Of a DNA stretch of 64,000 bases, positions 33,945 through 42,449 are shown piece after piece (the first letter of the stretch is position 1; the number at the start of each line of letters is the position of its first letter). The translations under genes were made by a program, and so were the position numbers. The stretch spans positions 1 through 64,000 of the forward strand of contig NZ_JBHUWD010000011.1 in assembly GCF_042670205.1 (NCBI RefSeq). Reading direction: 5' to 3'. The notes under the pieces were generated by a model, which made no database searches, was not told the DNA's origin, and saw only the letters and a list, made by a program, of their open reading frames with translations. The DNA is from Luteimicrobium sp042670205 (GTDB taxonomy: Bacteria > Actinomycetota > Actinomycetes > Actinomycetales > Cellulomonadaceae).

Positions 33945-34697
33945 ATGTCCCAGTCGAGCGACCCAGACGAGCCGGCAGCGCCGCCGGCCGCGGCCCCGCG
34001 ACGTCGTCGTCCCCGCACCGCGAGCCCCGCACCCCGCAGCACCCGCATGCCCGTCGCCGAGCGCCGCCAGGCCCTCCTGGACGCCGCGACGACCGTGATC
34101 GCGCGCGACGGCGTCCGCGCCGCGAGCACGCGCGCGATCGTCCGCGAGGCGGGGATGTCGCTCGCCAGCTTCCACTACGCGTTCGAGTCGCACACCGAGC
34201 TCATGCGGCACGTGATCGAGCGCGTCCTGGTCGACGAGGTGCACTCGGTCACCGAGGTGCTGTCCGGCGCGGCCGAGCTCACCGAGGGACCCGTGACGCT
34301 GCCCGAGCTGCTGGGCGCCGCGCTCGACGCGTTCGTGGCGGCCGTCGAGGCCGACCCGGCCCGCGAGCAGGCCATCCTCGAGCTCCACCAGTACGCGCTG
34401 CGCGAGCCCGAGCTCGCGGACCTCGTCAAGGCCGAGTACGCCGCGTACGACGAGGCGGCCGGAGGCGTGCTCGAGGCCGCCGCGGCCGCGACCGGCACGC
34501 GGTGGACCCGCCCCGTGGGCGAGCTGGCGCGCTACGTCGTGACCATGACCGACGGGCTGACGACGTCGTGGCTGTCGTTCCGGGACCCCGAGCGGATCGC
34601 CGCGGCCCGGGAGTACGCCGTCGCGGGGATCCTCCAGTTCTCCGAGCCCGACCCCGACGCGGCGCCCCGCGAGGGCGCGCCCGGACCGGACGCATGA
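33945..34697 (+). CDS. TetR family regulator of the downstream operon
   Basis: A 250-residue regulator. After a disordered basic N-terminus (~34 residues), RRQALLDAATTVIARDGVRAASTRAIVREAGMSLASFHYAFESHTEL is a TetR helix-turn-helix (about 40-85, here split as recognised segments). The ligand domain is larger than average. The stop overlaps the MFS start (ATGA), so it is cotranscribed and likely autoregulates the transporter-deaminase-oxidase operon. Confidence 0.88.
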   Translation: MSQSSDPDEPAAPPAAAPRRRRPRTASPAPRSTRMPVAERRQALLDAATTVIARDGVRAASTRAIVREAGMSLASFHYAFESHTELMRHVIERVLVDEVHSVTEVLSGAAELTEGPVTLPELLGAALDAFVAAVEADPAREQAILELHQYALREPELADLVKAEYAAYDEAAGGVLEAAAAATGTRWTRPVGELARYVVTMTDGLTTSWLSFRDPERIAAAREYAVAGILQFSEPDPDAAPREGAPGPDA

Positions 34698-35971
34698 CCG
34701 CGCCGGCGCCCGTGAGCACCACCGCCGGGTTCGCGGAGCCCCGCACGTTCGTGCCGGGAGCGTGGATCGCCGCGTTCGCGACCGCGTGGTTCGGCGTGTG
34801 GATGGCCCAGCTCACGCCCATCCAGCTCCTGCTGCCCCAGCAGGTCGACGACATCATCGACCCCATCGACTGGGTCGCGTCGGTGCGCGGGTTCGGCATC
34901 GTGTCGGCGATCGCCGGCGTCTGCGCGCTCGTCGCCTACCCGCTCGCGGGGGCGCTCTCGGACCGGACGACGTCCCGCTTCGGCCGGCGGCGCCCCTGGA
35001 TCGCGGGCGGCGCGGTGCTGTTCGCCGCCGCGCTCGTCCTCCTGTCCGTCCAGCACACGATCGTCGGCGTCGCGGTGTGGTGGTCGCTGACGCTCGTCGG
35101 CTTCTGCGTCCTCACGGCCGCGCTCACCGCGACCATCAGCGACCGCGTGCCCGTCGACCAGCGGGGCACGGTGTCCGGGTGGATGTCCGCGCCGCAGGCC
35201 CTCGGGATCCTCGTCGGCGTCGCGCTCGTCGCCCTCCTCGCCCTGAGCCAGGTCGCCGGGTACGCGCTCGTCGCCGTGGTCCTCCTCGTGTGCGTGGTCC
35301 CGTTCCTGCTGCGCCTCGAGGACCCGCCGCTCGCACCGGGCTCGGTCCCTCCCCTCTCGCTGCGCACGATCGTCACCGGGTTCTGGATCAGCCCGCGCGA
35401 CCACCCCGACTTCGCGTGGACGCTCACGAGCCGCATCCTCGTCATGACGGGCAACGGCTTCGGCACGGTCCTGCTGCTGTACTTCCTCGAGTACGGCCCG
35501 ATGCACCAGAGCAAGGACGACGCCGAGAACGGGCTGCTGCTCCTGACGCTCGTCTACATGGTGTTCGTGATCGTCGCCGCGCTCGTGCTCGGGCGCCTGT
35601 CCGACCGGCTCGGGCGCCGCAAGGTGATGGTCGTCGTGTGCGCCGCCCTGCAGGGCCTGGCGGCGCTGCTGCTCGCGTTCGTGCCCGTGTTCGCGGTCGC
35701 GCTCGTCGGGGCCGCGCTGCTCGGCTTCGGCTTCGGGGCGTTCCTGTCCGTCGACCAGGCGCTCGCCACCCAGGTGCTCCCGAGCGCCGCCGACCGCGGC
35801 AAGGACCTCGGCATCATGAACGTCGCCTACGCCGTCCCGCAGGCCCTCGCGCCCCTCGTGGGCGGCTGGCTCGTGGCCCAGACCCACAGCTTCACCCCGC
35901 TGTTCCTCGCGGCCGGGATCCTGGCCATCGGCGGCGCGTTCGCGGTCGCCCCCGTGAGGAGCGTGCGATGA
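34694..35971 (+). CDS. MFS transporter
   Basis: A 425-residue polytopic carrier with 12 predicted membrane segments. The loop 2-3 motif is ALSDRTTSRFGRRRPWI and the loop 8-9 equivalent is GRLSDRLGRRKVMVV, both standard MFS motif A. SDRVPVDQRGTVSGWM between helices 4 and 5 resembles sugar/organic-acid exporters. Substrate unknown; position between regulator and two enzymes suggests uptake of their substrate. Coupled at both ends by ATGA overlaps. Confidence 0.88.
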   Translation: MTAPAPVSTTAGFAEPRTFVPGAWIAAFATAWFGVWMAQLTPIQLLLPQQVDDIIDPIDWVASVRGFGIVSAIAGVCALVAYPLAGALSDRTTSRFGRRRPWIAGGAVLFAAALVLLSVQHTIVGVAVWWSLTLVGFCVLTAALTATISDRVPVDQRGTVSGWMSAPQALGILVGVALVALLALSQVAGYALVAVVLLVCVVPFLLRLEDPPLAPGSVPPLSLRTIVTGFWISPRDHPDFAWTLTSRILVMTGNGFGTVLLLYFLEYGPMHQSKDDAENGLLLLTLVYMVFVIVAALVLGRLSDRLGRRKVMVVVCAALQGLAALLLAFVPVFAVALVGAALLGFGFGAFLSVDQALATQVLPSAADRGKDLGIMNVAYAVPQALAPLVGGWLVAQTHSFTPLFLAAGILAIGGAFAVAPVRSVR

Positions 35972-37320
35972 GCCCCCTGCCCCCGCTGCCGACCGGCGCC
36001 CCCACGACCGTGGGCCGGCCCGCCTCCGCACCCTGGGCGACCCCGGCGTCGTACTGGCCGGCTCTGACCGCCGCGACCTCCGCGCTCGACCCTCCGTACG
36101 CGACCCTCGACCTGCGCGCGCTCGCGCACAACGCGCACGACATGCTGCGCCGCGCGGACGGGATGCCGATCCGGGTCGCGTCGAAGTCGGTCCGGACGCG
36201 CGCCGTGCTCGACGCCGTGCTCGCGCTCGACGGGTACGCCGGGATCCTCGCGTACACGCTCCCCGAAGCGCTCTGGCTGGCCTCCGAGCCGGACCCGGCC
36301 GATCCGGCGGGCGGCGGGAGCGGCGTGACGGACGTCGTCGTCGGCTACCCGACGGCCGACCGCGGGGCGCTGCGCCGCCTGGTGAGCGACCGTGAGCTCG
36401 CCTCCCGCGTCACGATCATGGTCGACGACGTCGCCCAGCTCGACCTCGTCGACGCCGTCGCCCGGCCGGGCGAGCGCGAGGAGGTGCGGGTGTGCCTCGA
36501 GCTCGACGCGTCCTACGACCTGCCGGGGCTGAGCGCGCTCGCGGGCGCCGCGGCGCACGTCGGGGTGTTCCGCTCCCCCGTGCACTCGCCCGAGCGGGCC
36601 CAGGCCCTCGCCCGCCTCGTCGCCGAGCGGCCCGGGTTCCGGCTCGTCGGCGTCATGGCGTACGAGGCGCAGATCGCCGGGCTCGCGAACGCGACGCCCG
36701 GTCGCGCGGCCCGCTCCGCCGTCGTGCGGCGGCTGCAGGCGCTGTCCGGTTCGGAGCTGCTCGCACGGCGCGGGGCGGCCGTCGCCGCCGTGCGCCAGGT
36801 CGCCGACCTCGAGTTCGTCAACGGCGGCGGCACCGGCTCGCTCGAGACGACATCCGCCGACCCCGCGGTCACGGAGGTCGCCGCCGGCAGCGGGCTGTTC
36901 GGCCCGCACCTGTTCGACAACTACGCGCAGTTCACGCCCGCACCGGCGGTCGCGTTCGCCCTGTCGGTCGTGCGCAACCCCGCGCCCGGCGTCGCGACGC
37001 TCCTCGGCGGCGGCTGGGTCGCGTCCGGGCCGCCCGCCGCGGACCGCCTGCCGCGCGTCGTGTGGCCCGAGGGCACCCGGTACGTCGGCAACGAGGCCGC
37101 GGGCGAGGTCCAGACCCCGCTCCGCGGCCCCGGCGCCGCGGACCTGAGGCCAGGCGACCGTGCCTGGCTGCGCCACACGAAGGCCGGCGAGATCGCCGAG
37201 CACGTGGACGAGCTCGTGGTCGTCGGCTCCCCCGGCGACCACCCGTACGACCCCGAGGGCCCCGCGACGGTCCTCGGCTCCGTCCCGACCTACCGGGGCG
37301 AACGAAAGGTGTTCCTGTGA
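35968..37320 (+). CDS. PLP-dependent amino acid deaminase/aldolase (alanine racemase N-terminal fold)
   Basis: A 450-residue fold-type III PLP enzyme of the D-threonine aldolase/D-serine dehydratase-like group. ALAHNAHDMLRRADGMPIRVASKSVR places the PLP lysine in ASKS; VMAYEAQIAG and FVNGGGTGSLE bind the cofactor. Near the C-terminus GDRAWLRHTKAGEIAEHVDE resembles the metal-binding end of that group but lacks the expected cysteine. A 30-residue proline-rich N-terminus precedes. Its stop overlaps the oxidase GTG, so the two probably act in one pathway. Confidence 0.8.
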   Translation: MSPLPPLPTGAPTTVGRPASAPWATPASYWPALTAATSALDPPYATLDLRALAHNAHDMLRRADGMPIRVASKSVRTRAVLDAVLALDGYAGILAYTLPEALWLASEPDPADPAGGGSGVTDVVVGYPTADRGALRRLVSDRELASRVTIMVDDVAQLDLVDAVARPGEREEVRVCLELDASYDLPGLSALAGAAAHVGVFRSPVHSPERAQALARLVAERPGFRLVGVMAYEAQIAGLANATPGRAARSAVVRRLQALSGSELLARRGAAVAAVRQVADLEFVNGGGTGSLETTSADPAVTEVAAGSGLFGPHLFDNYAQFTPAPAVAFALSVVRNPAPGVATLLGGGWVASGPPAADRLPRVVWPEGTRYVGNEAAGEVQTPLRGPGAADLRPGDRAWLRHTKAGEIAEHVDELVVVGSPGDHPYDPEGPATVLGSVPTYRGERKVFL

Positions 37321-38717
37321 CGAACGAGACGACGGCAGGCGAGCACGCCTCGGACGCCGCCGCACCCCGCGGGACCGGCCCCGCGCCCGCGCCGAGCACG
37401 CCCCCGTGGCGCCCGGCCCCCGCCTGGCAGAACTGGGGCCACAACCAGTCGGTCGTGCCCCGCGGCGTCGCTCGCCCCGGCTCCGAGGACGACCTCCGCA
37501 GCGTCCTCGAGGCGGCCCAGCACGCGGGCCTGACGGTCAAGCCGGTCGGCTCGGGCCACTCGTTCACCGGCATCGCCGTCGCACCGGGCGTCCAGCTCGA
37601 CCTCACCGGGCTGGCCGGGCTGCGCGCCGTCGACACGGCGACCGCGCAGGTCACGCTCGGCGCAGGGACGCGCCTGTACGAGATCCCCGGCCTCCTCGCG
37701 CCCTACGGGCTCGCGATGCCCAACCTCGGCGACATCGACCGCCAGACCATCTCGGGCGCTGTCTCGACCGGGACCCACGGCACCGGCGCCGGGTTCGGCG
37801 GGCTCGCCACGCAGATCGTGCGGGTGCGCCTGCTCACCGCCGACGGCCGCCTGCTCACCGTGAGCGCCGACGAGAACCCGCAGTACTGGGGCGCCGTCCA
37901 GGTCGGGCTGGGCGCGCTCGGCATCCTCACCGAGATCACGCTCCAGTGCGTGCCGCAGTTCGCGCTGCACGCCGTCGAGGCGCCCGCGCCATTCACGCAG
38001 GTCCTCGAGGAGTGGGACGCGCGCTGCGCGTCGGCCGACCACTTCGAGTTCTACTGGTTCCCCGGCACGGACGTCGCCTCCACCAAGACGAACACGCGCC
38101 TGCCCGGTGACGCCCCGCTCTCCCCCGTGCCGCGCCTCAGCGGCTGGGTCGACGACGAGCTCCTCGCCAACGGTCTGTACCGAGCGATCTGCGCCCTCGG
38201 GACCCGGGCGCGCAGCGTCGTGCCGGTCGCGAACAAGGTCGCGTCGCGGCTCATGGCCCGCCGCGAGTACACCGACCTGTCGTACCGGGTGTTCGCGACC
38301 TCGCGGACCGTCCGGTTCCGCGAGATGGAGTTCGCGGTGCCGTGCGAGGCGGTGCCGACGGTCGTACGCGAGCTCGACGCGATGATCCGCGCGAAGGACC
38401 TGCGCGTCTCGTTCCCCGTCGAGGTCCGCGCCGCGGCGGCCGACGACCTGTGGCTCTCGACGGCGCACGGCCGGGACACCGGCTACGTCGCGATCCACCG
38501 CTACTTCCGCGAGGACTTCCACCGCTACTTCACCGCGGCGCAGGACATCTTCCGCGCGCACGGCGGCCGTCCCCACTGGGGCAAGCTGCACTTCCTCGGC
38601 GCCGACGCGTTCGCGGAGCTGTACCCGCGCTTCGACGACTTCGTGCGGGTGCGCGACGAGCTCGACCCCGACCGCCTGTTCGCGAACCCGTACCTCACGC
38701 ACGTCCTGGGCTCCTGA
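37317..38717 (+). CDS. FAD-linked oxidase, D-arabinono-1,4-lactone/alditol oxidase family
   Basis: A 466-residue VAO-type flavoprotein. After a P/A-rich N-terminus comes NWGHNQSV, the PCMH FAD domain with KPVGSGHSFTGIA (His for covalent FAD), MPNLGDIDRQTISGAVSTGT and HGTG, then the ALO domain ending in RPHWGKLHFL, the HWGK motif of the family, and DPDRLFANPYL. It oxidises a sugar lactone or polyol and gives H2O2. GTG overlaps the deaminase stop. No Tat or Sec signal, so cytosolic. Confidence 0.88.
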   Translation: MTNETTAGEHASDAAAPRGTGPAPAPSTPPWRPAPAWQNWGHNQSVVPRGVARPGSEDDLRSVLEAAQHAGLTVKPVGSGHSFTGIAVAPGVQLDLTGLAGLRAVDTATAQVTLGAGTRLYEIPGLLAPYGLAMPNLGDIDRQTISGAVSTGTHGTGAGFGGLATQIVRVRLLTADGRLLTVSADENPQYWGAVQVGLGALGILTEITLQCVPQFALHAVEAPAPFTQVLEEWDARCASADHFEFYWFPGTDVASTKTNTRLPGDAPLSPVPRLSGWVDDELLANGLYRAICALGTRARSVVPVANKVASRLMARREYTDLSYRVFATSRTVRFREMEFAVPCEAVPTVVRELDAMIRAKDLRVSFPVEVRAAAADDLWLSTAHGRDTGYVAIHRYFREDFHRYFTAAQDIFRAHGGRPHWGKLHFLGADAFAELYPRFDDFVRVRDELDPDRLFANPYLTHVLGS

Positions 38718-38749
38718 CCGGCGCACCGCACACGACCGGCCGGAAGGGG

Positions 38750-38800
38750 GACGACGGCGCGGCGCACCCGGAGGAGAACCGGGGACGCCGCGCCGTCGTC
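38750..38800. terminator. Bidirectional 15-bp hairpin between convergent genes
   Basis: GACGACGGCGCGGCG (38750-38764) and CGCCGCGCCGTCGTC (38786-38800) are perfect complements; the loop contains a further CCCGG/CCGGG stem. It fills the 96-base gap between the FAD oxidase and the DUF4097 gene and can end both. Confidence 0.75.
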
Positions 38801-38813
38801 GCGCGAGCGACCT

Positions 38814-39476
38814 TCAGAGGCTGCTGGCCGTGATGTCACCGAGCGCCGTCGTCGCGCGGATCGTGAGCTCGGCCTCGCCCGTGCTGCGGAGCGCGTTGCT
38901 GATCCGGCCGAGCGCGGTGCCGGCGTCGAGCGAGGCGGACACGCCGGTTGCGACGCCGATCGTGATGCTCCCGGCCTGCGTGGTGAGCGCGAGCGAGCCG
39001 CGCGTCGCCTCGTCGACGCGCAGGTCGCCCTTGGCCGTGCTGAGCTCGCCCGAGCCCGTCAGGCGGCCGACCGTCACGTCACCCGCCTGGATCGCGAGCC
39101 GGGCGTCGGCGGCCTCGTCGAGCTTGACGGGCCCCTGGGCGGCCTTGACCGTCACGTCGCCGAGCCGGCCGACGCCGCGGACGTCGAGCGCCGCGCCCTT
39201 CGCCTCCACCGACGAGCCGGCAGGGAGCTGGACCGTCACCTCGACAGCACCGGACGGGCCCAGGAGCTCGTGCTCGACCGGCAGGGCCACGCGCAGCACG
39301 CCACCCTCGAACGAGACGATCACCCGCTCCGCCGCCTTGACGTCGCGGCCCTTCGACGGGTTCGCCGGCCGGACGTCGACCGTGGTGTCCGCCCGGTCGG
39401 CGGCGATGAGCCGGAGCGCGCCGGCCGGGATGTCGAGGACGGCGGAGACGGGGGCGGTGGTGTCGAACTTCTGCAT
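38814..39476 (-). CDS. DUF4097 family beta-strand repeat protein
   Basis: A 220-residue protein made of short repeated beta-strands: LGDVTVKAAQGPVKLDEA, RLAIQAGDVTVGRLTGSG, GSLALTTQAGSITIGVATG and so on, the pattern of DUF4097/YvlB-like adhesin-type solenoids. No signal peptide or membrane helix, so cytosolic. ATG at 39476 has AAGGAG 9 bases upstream. Divergent from an HTH regulator with an operator on its -10 box. Role unknown, possibly stress-related. Confidence 0.85.
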   Translation of the reverse strand: MQKFDTTAPVSAVLDIPAGALRLIAADRADTTVDVRPANPSKGRDVKAAERVIVSFEGGVLRVALPVEHELLGPSGAVEVTVQLPAGSSVEAKGAALDVRGVGRLGDVTVKAAQGPVKLDEAADARLAIQAGDVTVGRLTGSGELSTAKGDLRVDEATRGSLALTTQAGSITIGVATGVSASLDAGTALGRISNALRSTGEAELTIRATTALGDITASSL

Positions 39477-39510
39477 CGTGCTCACTCCTTCAAGGTGGTT
39501 TCCGATGCCT

Positions 39511-39542
39511 CGAACGCTACGTTGCGTTCGCTCATGGGGCAA
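39511..39542 (-). promoter_or_regulatory. Promoter of the DUF4097 gene with overlapping operator
   Basis: On the minus strand TTGCCC (39537-39542), a 17-base spacer and TAGCGT (39514-39519) form a good promoter. The inverted repeat CGAACGC (39511-39517)/GCGTTCG (39524-39530) covers the -10 box, exactly where a repressor would act. Its half-site CGAACGC recurs at 39656-39662 before the regulator gene. Confidence 0.7.
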
Positions 39543-39594
39543 TGCTCGATTCATGAGAACCAAGGCATCGGCGCAGCTCAGAGCCGGTATTTCG

Positions 39595-39668
39595 TTGCAA
39601 CCGGCTGACTTCTAACGCAACAGGACGACCGAAGCGTCGTTGCAATGACTGAGATCGAACGCTATGCT
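39595..39668 (+). promoter_or_regulatory. Promoter and repeated GTTGCAA sites of the HTH_38/MarR regulator
   Basis: TTGCAA (39640-39645), a 17-base spacer and TATGCT (39663-39668) make a near-ideal promoter for the regulator. GTTGCAA occurs at 39594-39600 and 39639-39645, ACGCAAC at 39615-39621 and CGAACGC at 39656-39662. The clustering suggests autoregulation through the same protein that binds at 39511-39530. The 221-base gap shows no gene. Confidence 0.65.
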
Positions 39669-39697
39669 CGCGGCCATCGACGACGAAGGAGCACACG

Positions 39698-40489
39698 ATG
39701 CCCGGAGGCAGGCTCACCCAGCGCGACCGTCAGCAGATCGCCGTCGGCCTCGCCGACGGACTCGCGTACGCGGAGATCGCGCGGCGCCTCGACCGCCCCA
39801 CCTCGACCGTCACGCGCGAGGTGATGCGCAACGGCGGACCGACGGCGTACCGCGCCGACGTCGCCCACCGCGCGACCGAGCGCCGCGCCCACCGCCCCCG
39901 CCAGGCCGCGCCGCGGCCGCGCCCGGCGCCGCGCCCCGTCCAGGGGCGGGACCCGCAGGCGGTGCGCGCGTACGAGGAGACGTTCACCGGGTTGCTCGAG
40001 CAGTCGGGCCTGCCGGCGATGACGGCCCGCGTCCTGACCTGCCTCTACACGACGGACGCCGGCAGCCTGACCGCGGCCGAGCTCGTCCGCCGCCTCCAGG
40101 TCAGCCCGGCGTCCGTCTCGAAGGCGATCGCGTTCCTCGAGCGTCAGGGCCTGGTCCGGCGTGAGCGTGACGAGGGACGGCGCGAGCGCTACGTCGTCGA
40201 CGACGACGTCTGGTACCAGTCGACCGTCGCGGGCGCCCGGTCCAACCTCCAGCTCGCGGCGACGGCGCGGGAGGGCGTGCACGTGCTCGGCGCCGGCACC
40301 CCCGCGGCCGTCCGGCTCGAGGGCATCGCGCGCTTCGTCGACTTCGTGGGCGAGAGCATCGCGCGGGCTGCGGAGCAGGCGCGCGAGATCCTCCACACCT
40401 CGCCCGCGCCAGGTCCGGCGGGCCGCATCGCGGACGACGGCGGCGGCGCTCCCGAGGGCGCCATCACGGGCGACGACGGCCCGGGCTAG
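39698..40489 (+). CDS. Two-HTH regulator: IS30-type HTH_38 plus MarR/GbsR domain
   Basis: A 263-residue DNA-binding protein. Residues 5-50 (LTQRDRQQIAVGLADGLAYA, EIARRLDRPTSTVTREVMRN) match the N-terminal HTH of IS30-like transposases. A basic linker follows, then a MarR/GbsR winged helix at about 95-170 (LTAAELVRRLQVSPASVSKA, FLERQGLVRRERDEGRRERY). No transposase catalytic domain is present, so it is a regulator. GAAGGAG 7 bases before ATG. Its stop TAG shares CTAG with the stop of convergent tyrA. Confidence 0.88.
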   Translation: MPGGRLTQRDRQQIAVGLADGLAYAEIARRLDRPTSTVTREVMRNGGPTAYRADVAHRATERRAHRPRQAAPRPRPAPRPVQGRDPQAVRAYEETFTGLLEQSGLPAMTARVLTCLYTTDAGSLTAAELVRRLQVSPASVSKAIAFLERQGLVRRERDEGRRERYVVDDDVWYQSTVAGARSNLQLAATAREGVHVLGAGTPAAVRLEGIARFVDFVGESIARAAEQAREILHTSPAPGPAGRIADDGGGAPEGAITGDDGPG

Positions 40490-41535
40490 GCCTCGGGCAG
40501 CGCCGGCGCCGTGAGGACGAGGCGGTCGGTCCCGACGCGCGCGACCACGGCACCGGCCTCACCGAGAGCCGTGAGGCGCTCCCGCCAGCCGTCTCCGTCG
40601 AGCGCGACGGTCACGGTCTGCGTCGGGCCCCCGGGCACGCCCGCCGACGACGCGAGCTCCGCGCGGACCGGGTCGGCCGCGTCGAAGAACGCCGTCACCG
40701 CGGCGGCGTCTCCGGACTCCAGCGCGTCGGCCAGGGCCGCGAGGTGGTCTGCCGCGGCCCGGAGCGCGGGCACGACGGCGCCGGCGTTCCCCGCGACCAT
40801 GGCCTGCGTGCGGCGGGGGTCCGTGCGGGCGACGCGCGTGCCGTCGCGGAACGAGCCCGCGGCGAGCCCGAGCGCGAGCCGGCGCTCGCCGGCCGTCGTC
40901 GTGAGGTTGAGGAGCTCGGTCGCGAGCGCGTGCGGCACGTGCGAGACGAGCGCGACCGCCGCGTCGTGGCTGGCGTCGTCCATCACGCGCGCCACCCCGC
41001 GCAACGGTCCTGTGACCAGCGCGAGGACCCGCACCAGGTGGGTGGCGTCCGTCGTCGGGGCGACCGTGACGGCCCACGGGCAGCCCGGGAGCAGGTCGTC
41101 GCTGGACGCGGCGAACCCGGACTCCTCGGTGCCCGCCATCGGGTGCGCGCCGACGTACCGCTCCCCCAGGCCCGCGGCGTCGACCACCGCGCGCACGGGT
41201 GCCTTGACGCTGCCGACGTCGGTGAGGACGGGCAGCGGACCGCCGTCGGCCACGAGGCGCGGGAGCTCCGACGCGAGCTCCGCGAGCACCGCGGGCAGCG
41301 CCGCGAGCGGCGGGGCGAGGACCAGGACGTCAGGGCGCTCGACGAGCACCTCCGCGGCAGTCCCGACAGTCCGGACGCCCGCGTCCCAGGCCACGGCGCG
41401 CGTCGCGCCGTCGGGGTCGGTCGCGACGACGTCCACCCCGGCCGCGACGAGCGTGCGGGCCACGGAGCCACCGATCAGCCCGAGCCCGACGAGCCCGACG
41501 CGCACGACGGACAGCGGCGCCTCCCGCCCCGTCAC
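40486..41535 (-). CDS. tyrA: Prephenate dehydrogenase
   Basis: NAD(P)-dependent enzyme of tyrosine biosynthesis, 349 residues. GLVGLGLIGGSVART (about 14-28) is the Rossmann motif; TDVGSVKAPV, GAHPMAGTEESGF and VMDDASHDAAVALVSHVPH contain the substrate-binding residues. About 60 residues after the dehydrogenase domain look ACT-like (TVTVALDGDGW...). GTG overlaps the pheA stop. Convergent with the HTH regulator; both stop codons lie in one CTAG (40486-40489). Confidence 0.92.
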   Translation of the reverse strand: MTGREAPLSVVRVGLVGLGLIGGSVARTLVAAGVDVVATDPDGATRAVAWDAGVRTVGTAAEVLVERPDVLVLAPPLAALPAVLAELASELPRLVADGGPLPVLTDVGSVKAPVRAVVDAAGLGERYVGAHPMAGTEESGFAASSDDLLPGCPWAVTVAPTTDATHLVRVLALVTGPLRGVARVMDDASHDAAVALVSHVPHALATELLNLTTTAGERRLALGLAAGSFRDGTRVARTDPRRTQAMVAGNAGAVVPALRAAADHLAALADALESGDAAAVTAFFDAADPVRAELASSAGVPGGPTQTVTVALDGDGWRERLTALGEAGAVVARVGTDRLVLTAPALPEA

Positions 41536-42449
41536 CACAGCAGCTCCCGGCCGAGGTCGACCGGAGCCGCGGTGCCGTCGACCGACCCCGACGGGACGTG
41601 GTCCAGGTCGAGGACGACGGCGCGGTCGGCGCGCTCCGGGAAGGCGGCGAGCGTCTTGAGGAGGTGGCCCTCGTCGAGCAGGCCCTGCAGGACGGCACGG
41701 AGGGCGGGGTCGACGGGCGCCGCGTCGACGGTGAGGACGAACACGTAGCGGCCGGCGACCTTGAGCGGGCGGGTGATGAGGCTCGACAGGTTGAGCCCGC
41801 CCGCGCCGAAAGCCGCGAGGATCCGCGCGAGCACGCCCGGCCCCGCGACGACGGGCGTCACGGCGAGCATGGTCCGCCAGCGTGCACCGTGGGCGTCGCG
41901 GGCGGCGTCGAGCGCCTCCCGGGCGTCGTCGCGGCGCGCCAGGAGGAGGAACTGGGTCCGTGCGCCCGCGAAGTCCTGGACGTCGCGCTCGTACGTCTCG
42001 AGCCCGTAGAGCTCGCCGCACAGGCGGGGGCCGAGCGCGACCTGGTGAGGCGTCGCGTCACGGCACGCGGCGGCGTTCGACGCCGCGGGCACCGGGGTGA
42101 GCCCGGTCCGGGCCACGAACTGCTGGCACTGCGCGAGCCCGTGCGGGTGCGCCGAGACCTCGGTCAGCTCGCCGGCCCCGGGCCGCACGAACGCGTCGAA
42201 CGCGATCTGCAGGACGGCCTCGTCGATGCCGACCACGTCGTCGGACGCGAGCAGCGCGTCGAGCGACGGCACCACGTAGCCCTCGACGGTGTTCTCGATC
42301 GCGACGACGCCACGGTCGACGCTCCCGTCCTGGACGGCGCGGTAGACGTCCTGGACGGTGGGCAGCGCGACCGGCGTCGTGCCCGGCCAGGCCAGCGCGG
42401 CCGCGTGCGTGAACGTGCCCTCGGGGCCCAGGTAGGCGACCGTCGTCAT
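41532..42449 (-). CDS. pheA: Prephenate dehydratase
   Basis: Monofunctional PDT of phenylalanine biosynthesis, 305 residues. AYLGPEGTFTHAAAL, VVAIENTVEGYV and SNAAAC are present. The usual TRF catalytic motif reads TQF (GARTQFLLL): Thr is kept, Arg is Gln. A C-terminal ACT domain (PGVLARILAAFGAGGLNLSS, TRPLKVAGRYVF) would bind Phe. ATG overlaps the stop of the upstream PDT-like gene and GTGA couples it to tyrA. Confidence 0.92.
   Translation of the reverse strand: MTTVAYLGPEGTFTHAAALAWPGTTPVALPTVQDVYRAVQDGSVDRGVVAIENTVEGYVVPSLDALLASDDVVGIDEAVLQIAFDAFVRPGAGELTEVSAHPHGLAQCQQFVARTGLTPVPAASNAAACRDATPHQVALGPRLCGELYGLETYERDVQDFAGARTQFLLLARRDDAREALDAARDAHGARWRTMLAVTPVVAGPGVLARILAAFGAGGLNLSSLITRPLKVAGRYVFVLTVDAAPVDPALRAVLQGLLDEGHLLKTLAAFPERADRAVVLDLDHVPSGSVDGTAAPVDLGRELLW

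Noticed and set aside
39698..40489. IS30 transposase fragment
   Set aside because: Only the HTH_38 part is present, followed by a complete MarR/GbsR winged helix; no catalytic DDE domain and no terminal inverted repeats.
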